Positions 1-6,840 of a stretch of 14,126 nucleotides of DNA are shown piece after piece. Numbering within the stretch: position 1 is the first letter of the stretch; every line of letters begins with the position of its first letter. Made by a program: the position numbers and the translations under genes. Under the pieces are notes generated by a model. The model saw only the letters and a program-made list of their open reading frames with translations, was not told the origin of the DNA and did no database searches. Source of the stretch: Candidatus Avelusimicrobium alvi (GTDB taxonomy: Bacteria; Elusimicrobiota; Elusimicrobia; Elusimicrobiales; Elusimicrobiaceae). Location of the stretch: NCBI GenBank assembly GCA_002329395.1, contig DCTQ01000049.1, forward strand, positions 260 to 14,385, in the 5' to 3' direction.

Positions 1-59
1 ACATTCGGGGACGCAAAAGTTTTCTGGGAGCGGTTCTTTGTCTGCACGGCCGGAAAGGC

Positions 60-104
60 CCCCGGGGCCGACACAGCCGGGGATTTTAAACGGTTATCCG
101 TTTA
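60..104. terminator. GC-rich inverted repeats downstream of the FAD oxidoreductase gene
   Basis: Two inverted repeats lie here. CCCCGG (60-65) pairs with CCGGGG (77-82) and is followed on the plus strand by ATTTT. TAAACGG (87-93) pairs with CCGTTTA (98-104) around a TTAT loop and spans the stop codon of the minus-strand gene. Neither has a good U-tract on the minus strand, so a standard terminator for that gene is not obvious. The first could instead end a plus-strand transcript entering from the left. Positions 1-59 hold no gene that I can support. Confidence 0.3.
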
Positions 105-1157
105 GCGGATAATGCGGATGCTTTGCACACCGCTCTTCATTACATATTTGCGCAAAAAAGGCCGGTACATAAACGGACATTTGAGCAGTTTGCCCCACAA
201 TTTTACACGCAGGCCGAATGTACCCCGCGCATAGCGGCGGTGTTCTTCCGCCCCCGGTTCCGCGCCCAGCGACTGCGCCAAACGCCGCGCGCTTATAAGC
301 GCGCTGGAAATGCCTTCCAGACTGCTGGGGCTGATAAGGCCAGCGGCCTCGCCGATTAAAAATACGCCCTTTTCACCCAGGCAAAACTCATTCCACCCCG
401 CCGGACGCAGGACGCGGCAGGCCTCGGTTTTAACAGGCGCGCCAAATTGAAACCCATATTTTTCAAGCGCCTGTTTCTGCCGCTCAAACCGCGCGCGGCA
501 GTCCTGCGCCGGGTAAGCCCCGCCAAAGATAAAATAACCGTCCTTAGAGACGGACCACGAGTAGCAGTCCGTTTGGGCAGGGTCAAAAATACAGGAATAA
601 AACGGGCTCTTGTGCGTTTCTTTAAACCATTGCTGTACGGCCACGTACGAGCGGATTTGATGCGCGGGGAAAAACGTCCGGCGCACGAGCGAGTCCGCGC
701 CGTCAGCTCCTGCCACGCGTTTGGCGCGCGCAGTATAGGTTTGCCCATTCTGCACAAACGTAACGGTAAACGCGCCGTCCGCATCCCTTGTAATATCCGT
801 TACCCGCGCGTCGTTTTTTACTTCCACCGAAGAGGGAATGAGCGACATCAGCCAGCGGTCAAACTTATCCCTGTCCATATTCACGTAAAACCGCTGGTAG
901 TGGCGGCAGAGCCCGGTGGAAAGATCAAGGGTTCGTACGGAAAAAAGCTGGGGGTCCACCAGCACGGATTTGGGGAGCGTCAAATCAAACCGCGCCAGGG
1001 CTTTCTGCGCGTCCGGCGCCAGCAGTCCGCCGCAGGGCTTTTTAAAACCGCCGGGCCGCGGAGCTTTTTTATCCAAACACAGCACCTTCCGCCCGGCCAA
1101 AAGCCGCGCCAGGGTGCTGCCCGCCGGCCCCAGGCCGATGATAACCACGTCAAACAT
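102..1157 (-). CDS. NAD(P)/FAD-dependent oxidoreductase, geranylgeranyl reductase-like
   Basis: This is a 351-residue flavoprotein. Seen in the sequence: an N-terminal Rossmann dinucleotide motif GLGPAG (residues 8-13), a CGG motif near residue 42 in a region that often contacts substrate or flavin in this family, the second FAD-contact motif GADGADS (150-156), and the late FAD motif LIGEAAGLISP (267-277), a variant of the usual GDAAG. This order is that of the geranylgeranyl reductase/p-hydroxybenzoate hydroxylase superfamily. Archaeal members saturate isoprenoid chains of lipids; many bacterial members have no assigned substrate. There is no signal peptide or clear membrane helix, so it is probably cytoplasmic or peripheral. 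The start is supported by AGGGAGG eight bases upstream of ATG. It follows nadE by 50 bp on the same strand, with a terminator in the gap. No isoprenoid or quinone gene lies nearby to suggest its substrate, so the substrate call is left open. Confidence 0.8.
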   Translation of the reverse strand: MFDVVIIGLGPAGSTLARLLAGRKVLCLDKKAPRPGGFKKPCGGLLAPDAQKALARFDLTLPKSVLVDPQLFSVRTLDLSTGLCRHYQRFYVNMDRDKFDRWLMSLIPSSVEVKNDARVTDITRDADGAFTVTFVQNGQTYTARAKRVAGADGADSLVRRTFFPAHQIRSYVAVQQWFKETHKSPFYSCIFDPAQTDCYSWSVSKDGYFIFGGAYPAQDCRARFERQKQALEKYGFQFGAPVKTEACRVLRPAGWNEFCLGEKGVFLIGEAAGLISPSSLEGISSALISARRLAQSLGAEPGAEEHRRYARGTFGLRVKLWGKLLKCPFMYRPFLRKYVMKSGVQSIRIIR

Positions 1158-1170
1158 CCGTCGTCCTCCC

Positions 1171-1202
1171 TAAAAAGAACCGCCGCTTATAAAGGCGGCG
1201 GT
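1171..1202 (-). terminator. Intrinsic terminator after nadE
   Basis: An 8-bp perfect stem (1179-1186 with 1195-1202, ACCGCCGC/GCGGCGGT) has an 8-base AT-rich loop and is followed on the minus strand by TCTTTTT. It begins six bases after the nadE stop. Its U-tract runs directly into the Shine-Dalgarno of the next gene, leaving no room for a separate promoter after it. Confidence 0.8.
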
Positions 1203-1207
1203 AAAAA

Positions 1208-3139
1208 TTAACGCAGGTTTTCGGCTTCCGCCAGCCAGGCTTCCGCGCTGGCGTCGCTGGGCATACGCCAGTCCCCCCGCGGGGATAGCGACACCGAGCC
1301 CACCTTCGGCCCGTCCGGCAGGCAGGAGCGTTTAAACTGCTGGGCGAAAAAGCGGCGGAAAAATACTTTCAGCCATTTTTTAATCACGCCCGGCGCAAAT
1401 TTTTTATCAAACGCCTGCTTGGCCAAAAAGTAAATTTTGGCGGGACCGAACCCGTAGCGAAGGAAATAAAACAGAAAGAAATCGTGCAGCTCATACGGGC
1501 CCACCAAATCCTCGGTTTTTTGGGAAATGACGCCGTTTTCGGCGGCGGGCAGCAGCTCGGGGCTGATGGGCGTATCCACAATATCCGCCAGAACGGCCTG
1601 CGTTTTTTTGCCCGTTTCGTGCTGTGCGGCCCACGCCACCAGCGAACGCACCAGCGTTTTCGGCACGCCCGCGTTCACGCCGTACATGGACATATGGTCC
1701 CCGTTGTACGTCGCCCAGCCTAAAGCCAGTTCGGATAAATCCCCCGTCCCGATGACCAGGCCGCCCGTTTGGTTGGCAATATCCATCAACACCTGGGTGC
1801 GCTCGCGCGCCTGGGTGTTTTCGTAGGTGATATCTTTGTTTTTCTCGTCGTGGCCGATATCGCAGAAATGCTGGCGGCAGGCTTGGGTAATGTCCACCTC
1901 CCGCACGGTTACGCCCAGGTTTTTCATCAGCGTCAGCGCGTTTTGGTAGGTGCGGTCCGTAGTGCCGAAGCCGGGCATCGTTACGCCGATAATGCCTTTG
2001 CGCGGCAGGTCCAGCCGGTCAAACGTTTTGGCGCACACCAACAGCGCCAGCGTGGAATCCAACCCTCCCGATACGCCGATAACCGCCGTCTTGGCGCGCG
2101 CATGCGCCAGGCGCGTGGCCAGGCCGGTTACCTGAATGTTGAAAATTTCCTGGCAGTTCTCCTCCAGCATACTGCCTTTGGGCACAAACGGCAGGGGAGA
2201 CACCGCGCGGGACAAACTCATCACCGGCGCGGGCGGCATACCCGTTTCAATCAGCTCATACGGCTCGGCGGCTTCGTAGGCCGCGTCGGAGCGGAACGTC
2301 GTGCTGGCCATACGTTCGGCGCGCAGGCGTTCCACGTCAATTTCGGCGGAAACCAGCTGCGCCTCCTGCGAGAACCGCTGTGAAAAAGCCAGCGGCGTGC
2401 CGTTTTCGTAAATAAGCGCGTTGGAGCCGAACACCACGTCGGTTGTGGACTCGCCGAACCCGCTGGAAGCGTACACATACCCGCACAGGCACCGGGCCGA
2501 CTGCTGTCCCACCAAACTGCGCACATAGGCGTTTTTGCCCGCGAGCGCATTGCTGGCGGAAAGATTAAAAATTACGTCCGCTCCCTGCAGGCTGAGCCGC
2601 GAAGACGGCGGCACGACGGACCATAAATCTTCGCAAATCTCTACGCCAAACTTCATCCCGCCCGCCTCAAACAACAAATCCGTTCCGGCGGGTACGCGGC
2701 GGCCGCACAAATCCACTTCGCCGCCCCCCCATTCCAAAGACGACGTAAACCAACGCTGTTCGTAAAATTCTTTATAATTGGGCAGGCAGGTTTTGGGAAT
2801 AACGCCCAAAATCTCCCCGCGGTAACACACGGCGGCCGCATTTAGTAAAGCGCTCCCCGCCGCCACCGGCAGGCCGACAATAAAAACAATATCCTGCCCT
2901 TCCGTCCGGCGCAAGAGGGCGGCCAGCACGCGTTCGGCGGCGTTAACAAGCAAGGGTTTTAAAAACAAATCTCCGCAGGTATACCCGGTCAGGCACAGCT
3001 CCGGGGACACCACGGCGCGCACGCCTTCCTGCGCGGCGCGCGCAATTAATTCTTCCAGCTGGGCGGCGTTATAGGCGGGATCCGCCACTTTTACGGACGG
3101 CACGCCCGCCGCCACCTTGACAAACCCGAAATGGTTCAT
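1208..3139 (-). CDS. nadE: Glutamine-dependent NAD+ synthetase
   Basis: This enzyme amidates nicotinic acid adenine dinucleotide to NAD+ using ATP, with ammonia taken from glutamine. It is the last step of NAD synthesis and is cytoplasmic. The protein has 643 residues, normal for the two-domain form. The N-terminal nitrilase-type glutaminase has the Glu-Lys-Cys triad at E47 (SPELCLTGY), K116 (PKTCLPNYKEFYE) and C169 (VEICEDLW). The C-terminal synthetase has the PP-loop SGGLDS (357-362), followed by TMPGFGTTDRT (387-396) and the GTGDLSELALGWATYNGDHM block (464-483). The start is supported by AAGGAG eight bases upstream of ATG. It lies between copA and the FAD oxidoreductase on the same strand, with terminators on both sides, so it is probably its own transcription unit. 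Confidence 0.97.
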   Translation of the reverse strand: MNHFGFVKVAAGVPSVKVADPAYNAAQLEELIARAAQEGVRAVVSPELCLTGYTCGDLFLKPLLVNAAERVLAALLRRTEGQDIVFIVGLPVAAGSALLNAAAVCYRGEILGVIPKTCLPNYKEFYEQRWFTSSLEWGGGEVDLCGRRVPAGTDLLFEAGGMKFGVEICEDLWSVVPPSSRLSLQGADVIFNLSASNALAGKNAYVRSLVGQQSARCLCGYVYASSGFGESTTDVVFGSNALIYENGTPLAFSQRFSQEAQLVSAEIDVERLRAERMASTTFRSDAAYEAAEPYELIETGMPPAPVMSLSRAVSPLPFVPKGSMLEENCQEIFNIQVTGLATRLAHARAKTAVIGVSGGLDSTLALLVCAKTFDRLDLPRKGIIGVTMPGFGTTDRTYQNALTLMKNLGVTVREVDITQACRQHFCDIGHDEKNKDITYENTQARERTQVLMDIANQTGGLVIGTGDLSELALGWATYNGDHMSMYGVNAGVPKTLVRSLVAWAAQHETGKKTQAVLADIVDTPISPELLPAAENGVISQKTEDLVGPYELHDFFLFYFLRYGFGPAKIYFLAKQAFDKKFAPGVIKKWLKVFFRRFFAQQFKRSCLPDGPKVGSVSLSPRGDWRMPSDASAEAWLAEAENLR

Positions 3140-3165
3140 AGGGAACGCTCCTTGTCCAGTACGGC

Positions 3166-3194
3166 TTTTATTTATTCTATCAATTCTGGCGCAA
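3166..3194 (-). promoter_or_regulatory. Possible nadE promoter
   Basis: The 60-base AT-rich stretch between the copA terminator and the nadE Shine-Dalgarno is the only likely place for an nadE promoter. On the minus strand it offers TTGCGC (3189-3194) as a weak -35 and either TAGAAT (3174-3179) or an AT-rich hexamer near 3166-3171 as -10. Spacing is optimal only for the poorer -10, so the exact boxes are uncertain. Confidence 0.25.
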
Positions 3195-3227
3195 GAAAGC
3201 GGCCGGGCCCTGAAAACGCCCGGCCGC
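3191..3227 (-). terminator. Intrinsic terminator after copA
   Basis: A 10-bp perfect GC stem (3199-3208 with 3218-3227, GCGGCCGGGC/GCCCGGCCGC) has a 9-base loop and is followed on the minus strand by TTTCTTG. It lies 23 bases beyond the copA stop and separates copA from nadE. Confidence 0.7.
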
Positions 3228-3250
3228 CCATAAAACTTACGCCCGACGGC

Positions 3251-3457
3251 CTAACGCACGGCCACTACTTCGTAACCGGCGTCCCGCACCGCTTTTTTAA
3301 GGGCTTCTTCTTTCACCGGGCCGGCCGATTCCACCACCGCCGCTTTCCGGCTTAAATCCACGTGCGCGCGCACGCCCGGCAGCGCGTTTAAGGCGCGTTC
3401 CACGCGGCCGGCGCAGTGCGAACAGACCATGCCTTCAATAATCAATGTTTTCTGCAT
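3251..3457 (-). CDS. Possible internally initiated CopZ-like copper chaperone within copA
   Basis: The last 68 codons of copA, from Met762, encode a complete heavy-metal-associated domain the size of a free CopZ chaperone, with GMVCSHC near its N-terminus. Directly upstream, inside copA, is AAGGGGG (3465-3471) seven bases before an ATG (3455-3457), as good a ribosome site as any in the window. These bases encode the linker KQGGNKM, so the site may be a remnant of an ancestral separate copZ gene that fused to copA by loss of the copA stop, or it may still be used. Known precedent: E. coli copA yields a free chaperone from its N-terminal domain by ribosomal frameshifting. Internal initiation here is inference. 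Confidence 0.45.
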   Translation of the reverse strand: MQKTLIIEGMVCSHCAGRVERALNALPGVRAHVDLSRKAAVVESAGPVKEEALKKAVRDAGYEVVAVR

Positions 3458-5740
3458 TTTGTTTCCCCCTTGTTTTCTTTTTTCAGATACGCGCGCGGGC
3501 TTAAAAAACCGCAGGCGCAGCGCGTTGGTTACCACGCAGACGGAGCTTAAACTCATCGCCGCCGCGGCAAACATCGGGCTGAGTTTCCACCCGAACGGCA
3601 GGTACAAAACTCCCGCCGCCAGCGGAATGCCCAGCACGTTGTAAAAGAACGCCCAAAACAAATTTTGTTTGACGTTGCGCAGCACCGCGCGGCTTAACTG
3701 CAAAGCGGTGGCGACGCCCGTCAAATCGTCTTTCATCAGCACGATATCGGCCGATTCCACGGCTACGTCCGTCCCCGCGCCCAGCGCCAGGCCCACGTCC
3801 GCGCGCACCAAAGCGGGCGCGTCGTTTACGCCGTCCCCGGCCATCGCCACGGTTTCGCCTTCGTCCTGCAGGCGGCGCACCACGGCTTCTTTCTCCTGCG
3901 GCAGTACGCCCGCAATCACGCGGTCAATCCCCACCGTTTCGCCCACGCGGCGGGCGGTAAGTTCGTTATCCCCGGTCAGCAGAATAACTTTTAAGCGCAT
4001 CCGCTTGAGCAAATACACCGCGTCCGCCGAAGAGGGTTTAATCGTATCCGAAAACGAAATAACGCCCAAAAAGCGGTTCCCGCGCACGAAAAACAGCGGC
4101 GTGCGCCCGGCCTGCGCTTCGGCGGCCATCAGGCTGTCCCCGTCCGGCACGTCCACGCCCAGCTCGCGCATCCATTTTAAATTGCCGCCGGCCAGCCGGT
4201 CTTTTCCTTCCTGCGCCTGTACGCCGCGCCCCGGCAGGAGTTCAAAGCCCGAAGCCTGAAAAAGCGGCGCGTTTTTCTCGTCCGCATACGCCGTCAGCGC
4301 GCGCGCAAACGGATGCTGGGAAAAATGTTCCAACGAAGCGGCCTGGCTGACGAGTTCTTCCTCGGTAACGCCGGGAGCGGCAATTACTTTAGCCACCCGC
4401 ATCTGCCCGGAAGTAACGGTGCCCGTCTTGTCCAGCACCACGGTGGTTACTTTATGCGCCCGCTCCAGCGCGGCGGCGGATTTAACCAAAATGCCGTGGC
4501 GTGCGGCGGCCCCCGTGCCCACCATTACAGCCGTAGGCGTGGCCAGCCCCAGCGCGCACGGGCAGGAAATAACAAGAACGGAAATAGCCGCCGAAATGGA
4601 AAAAGCCACGCTCATTCCCTGCGCAAGCCACACCACAAGCGTCAAAAGCGCCACCGCTATCACCGCCGGCACAAATACCGCGCTCACGCGGTCGGCCAGT
4701 TTGGCGATGGGAGCCTTGGTGCCCGCGGCTTCTTCCACCAGCGTAATAATTTGCGCGAGCACGGTGTCTTTCCCCGTGCGCTCCACGCGAAATTCCACAT
4801 ATCCGCTGGCCAGCACCGTCCCCGCCGCCAGCTCCATGCCGATTTGTTTGTCCTGCGGCACGCTTTCGCCGGTCAGGGCCGATTCGTCCGCCGCGCCGCC
4901 TCCGTCCGTAATCACGCCGTCGGCCGCAATGCGTTCCCCGGCGCGTACGATTACCGTATCTCCGGGCACGAGCCCCTGCACGGGGATTTTTACTTCTTTG
5001 CCGTCCCGCAGCACCGACGCTTCCGGCGGCACCAGCCGCACGAGGGCGGAAATAGCGTCCGACGTTTTTACCTTGGCGCGCGCTTCCAGCCATTTGCCCA
5101 GCGTAACCAGCGTTAAAATCATGGCCGCCGATTCAAAATATAAATTGGCTGCCGCGGCCGAAGCGGCGGCCGCATCCACGCCCATTAAATAAACAACGTC
5201 AAACAGCACCCACGCGCCCGATACCGCCGCCGCGCCGGAACCCAGCGCAATCAGGCTGTCCATATTCGGCGCGCCCGCGAACAGACGTTTAAAGCCGTTG
5301 GTAAAAAATTTACGGTTTAAAAACAGCACGGGCAGCGTCAGCAGAAACTGCGTCAGCGCGAACAAACCCGGGTTATGCGCCACCGCGTGCGGCAGCGGCA
5401 GAGAAACCATATGCCCCATGGATACGTACATCAGCGGCAGTAAAAATCCGACCGAACCCCAAAAGCGGCGTTTAACGCGCAGGGCTTCCTCTCTGGCGGC
5501 CCGCTGGGGCGACGCGGCGGGCGCATCCTCCCCCGGAGCCGAAGCGTCGTATCCCGCGCCGCGCACGGCGGCGACGATGTCCTGCACGCCCAGGCGGTCC
5601 TCGTCGTACTCCGCCGTCAGCGTGTTTTGCAGTAAATTTACCGCCGCGGAATGTACGCCGGGCAGTTTGGCGACCGCACGCTCCACATGCGCCTGGCAGG
5701 CGGAACAGGTCATACCGGTAATATTAAATTTTTTCTTCAT
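3251..5740 (-). CDS. copA: Copper-exporting P1B-type ATPase with C-terminal CopZ-like domain
   Basis: This 829-residue inner-membrane pump would use ATP to export Cu(I). In order: an N-terminal heavy-metal-associated domain with GMTCSAC (CxxC at 12 and 15); paired membrane helices from about residue 95 to 215; actuator motif TGES (290-293); the ion-binding CPC motif (393-395); phosphorylation motif DKTGT (437-441) with Asp437; the HP motif (476-477); and GDGVND (635-640). After the last helix (about 720-742, with the Cu-type MSLSS at 729-733) there is a basic linker and a second metal-binding domain, residues 762-829, with GMVCSHC (C773, C776). A C-terminal domain of this kind is unusual; CopA metal-binding domains are normally N-terminal. 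The start is supported by GGGGGAG upstream of ATG and a TTGACA promoter. No CsoR, CopY or CueR regulator is adjacent. Confidence 0.95.
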   Translation of the reverse strand: MKKKFNITGMTCSACQAHVERAVAKLPGVHSAAVNLLQNTLTAEYDEDRLGVQDIVAAVRGAGYDASAPGEDAPAASPQRAAREEALRVKRRFWGSVGFLLPLMYVSMGHMVSLPLPHAVAHNPGLFALTQFLLTLPVLFLNRKFFTNGFKRLFAGAPNMDSLIALGSGAAAVSGAWVLFDVVYLMGVDAAAASAAAANLYFESAAMILTLVTLGKWLEARAKVKTSDAISALVRLVPPEASVLRDGKEVKIPVQGLVPGDTVIVRAGERIAADGVITDGGGAADESALTGESVPQDKQIGMELAAGTVLASGYVEFRVERTGKDTVLAQIITLVEEAAGTKAPIAKLADRVSAVFVPAVIAVALLTLVVWLAQGMSVAFSISAAISVLVISCPCALGLATPTAVMVGTGAAARHGILVKSAAALERAHKVTTVVLDKTGTVTSGQMRVAKVIAAPGVTEEELVSQAASLEHFSQHPFARALTAYADEKNAPLFQASGFELLPGRGVQAQEGKDRLAGGNLKWMRELGVDVPDGDSLMAAEAQAGRTPLFFVRGNRFLGVISFSDTIKPSSADAVYLLKRMRLKVILLTGDNELTARRVGETVGIDRVIAGVLPQEKEAVVRRLQDEGETVAMAGDGVNDAPALVRADVGLALGAGTDVAVESADIVLMKDDLTGVATALQLSRAVLRNVKQNLFWAFFYNVLGIPLAAGVLYLPFGWKLSPMFAAAAMSLSSVCVVTNALRLRFFKPARVSEKRKQGGNKMQKTLIIEGMVCSHCAGRVERALNALPGVRAHVDLSRKAAVVESAGPVKEEALKKAVRDAGYEVVAVR

Positions 5741-5744
5741 AGCA

Positions 5745-5789
5745 ACTCCCCCTATGTTAAAGGATATACTTATCGTCGGGGAGTGTCAA
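5745..5789 (-). promoter_or_regulatory. copA promoter with flanking inverted repeat
   Basis: On the minus strand, consensus TTGACA (5784-5789) is separated by 17 bases from TATCCT (5761-5766), which predicts transcription starting near 5754 and a leader of about 14 bases. ACTCCCC (5778-5784), just inside the -35, is repeated inverted as GGGGAGT (5745-5751) at the Shine-Dalgarno. Only one arm would be transcribed, so if it matters it is as a DNA operator rather than an RNA hairpin. The spacing is not the 19 bp typical of CueR/MerR-controlled promoters. Confidence 0.65.
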
Positions 5790-5855
5790 GGCGGAAGAAA
5801 GACTAGTTTCGCTTTCTAACCCAAATGAGCGTATGCGTTTTGCCGGAAGGGTTTT

Positions 5856-5861
5856 TATAAT
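5856..5861 (+). promoter_or_regulatory. -10 box for the transporter-hydrolase operon
   Basis: TATAAT, a perfect -10, lies 24 bases before the preferred start codon and 12 before the GGGGG ribosome site. No convincing -35 is found at 16-18 bases spacing. It lies in the divergent intergenic region shared with copA. Confidence 0.5.
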
Positions 5862-5885
5862 ATCCGTATACAGGGGGATATGTGT

Positions 5886-6794
5886 ATGGATTGGGTCATA
5901 CCGGGTATTTTATACGCTTTTTTTAACGCGGCGGTCATCTTCGCCAATGCGAAGTACCGCCTGGACGCCAACCTGCTCGGCATTTGGCGCGGCTTCGGCG
6001 GGTTTTTGCTGGCGTTTCCTTTTGCGTTTTTTGTGCCGTTTCCCAAAGACGTGTGGTTCTGGACGTTTGCCGCCCTGCAGGGCCTGATGGTGGGGTATTA
6101 CGATTATAAATTGTTCTCCGCCTCCAAACGCTTCGGCGCGGGCGGTACGGCTATGATGACGGTGATGGCTATTGCGCTTAGCGTGTTTTTATGGTGGCTG
6201 ATTGATTTTAAGCGTTTGGACGCCTTGGTTCACGCGCCGAAGGTGTTTATCCCCATTCTGCTGGCGGTGGCCGGCGCGGCGGCGGGATACGTTAAAATGA
6301 GCGGCTCTGGGCCGGACCGGAAGACGCTGCTTAAATATATGGCGCCGGCGGTGGCGGTGCTGTCCTGCATGACGCTTAACAGCAAAAATATAGTGCTTAA
6401 AGAGCCGCTGTCTTCCGTCATTGTTTATTATATGCTGATTGTAGGCGCGGTCGGCGGCCTGTTTAATGCAACGGGTTATCTGCGTACGGCTTCCGATAAA
6501 AGCTTCCGCGCTTTTATAAAACTGGCCGGTACGCGCACGGCCGTAACGGGCGGTCTGGCGGTGCTGGCGGCCAGCGCCCTGTTGATGGTAAGCAAGAACG
6601 CCGCCATGCTGCACATACCGAATCCCGGTTATTTAAACGCACTTGCCTTAACCAGCCCGCTGTGGATTTTGTGGATGAACCGCACCATGGGCATTCATAC
6701 GCGCGTGAATATAAAAGCCGCGCTGTTTACGCTTGTTTGCATCGGCGCGCTGGTGTACTTTGCCGACGCGCCGCTGCCGCCCATGCCGTATTAA
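5886..6794 (+). CDS. DMT/EamA-like multi-spanning membrane transporter
   Basis: This 302-residue, strongly hydrophobic protein has about ten predicted membrane segments (roughly residues 3-20, 33-51, 57-74, 86-106, 119-136, 152-168, 177-198, 219-236, 247-265 and 276-292). Length, helix count and the two-half layout fit the drug/metabolite transporter superfamily. No motif fixes the substrate. ATG at 5886 is preferred because GGGGG (5873-5877) lies 8 bases before it; the ATG at 5880 is only 2 bases from that site. The gene is followed after 46 bp, with no terminator, by the choloylglycine hydrolase-family gene, so the two are probably cotranscribed. Transport of a substrate or product of that hydrolase is a guess from this pairing only. 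Confidence 0.72.
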   Translation: MDWVIPGILYAFFNAAVIFANAKYRLDANLLGIWRGFGGFLLAFPFAFFVPFPKDVWFWTFAALQGLMVGYYDYKLFSASKRFGAGGTAMMTVMAIALSVFLWWLIDFKRLDALVHAPKVFIPILLAVAGAAAGYVKMSGSGPDRKTLLKYMAPAVAVLSCMTLNSKNIVLKEPLSSVIVYYMLIVGAVGGLFNATGYLRTASDKSFRAFIKLAGTRTAVTGGLAVLAASALLMVSKNAAMLHIPNPGYLNALALTSPLWILWMNRTMGIHTRVNIKAALFTLVCIGALVYFADAPLPPMPY

Positions 6795-6840
6795 CGGGGG
6801 CGCGGACGGGCTAAAAAAACAATACTGGAAGGGGAAAGAT

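Noticed and set aside
447..1211. Long plus-strand frame (254 codons) opposite the FAD oxidoreductase gene
   Set aside because: Arg/Pro/Lys-rich antisense frame with no domain or ribosome site; the minus-strand gene has clear flavin motifs. The same holds for the long frames opposite nadE and copA.
5880..5885. Upstream ATG for the transporter at 5880
   Set aside because: It is only two bases after GGGGG; the ATG at 5886 has the better 8-base spacing.
6733..6840. Longer choloylglycine hydrolase start at 6733
   Set aside because: It would overlap the transporter gene and place 36 residues before a textbook signal peptide; ATG at 6841 has GGAAGGGG upstream.
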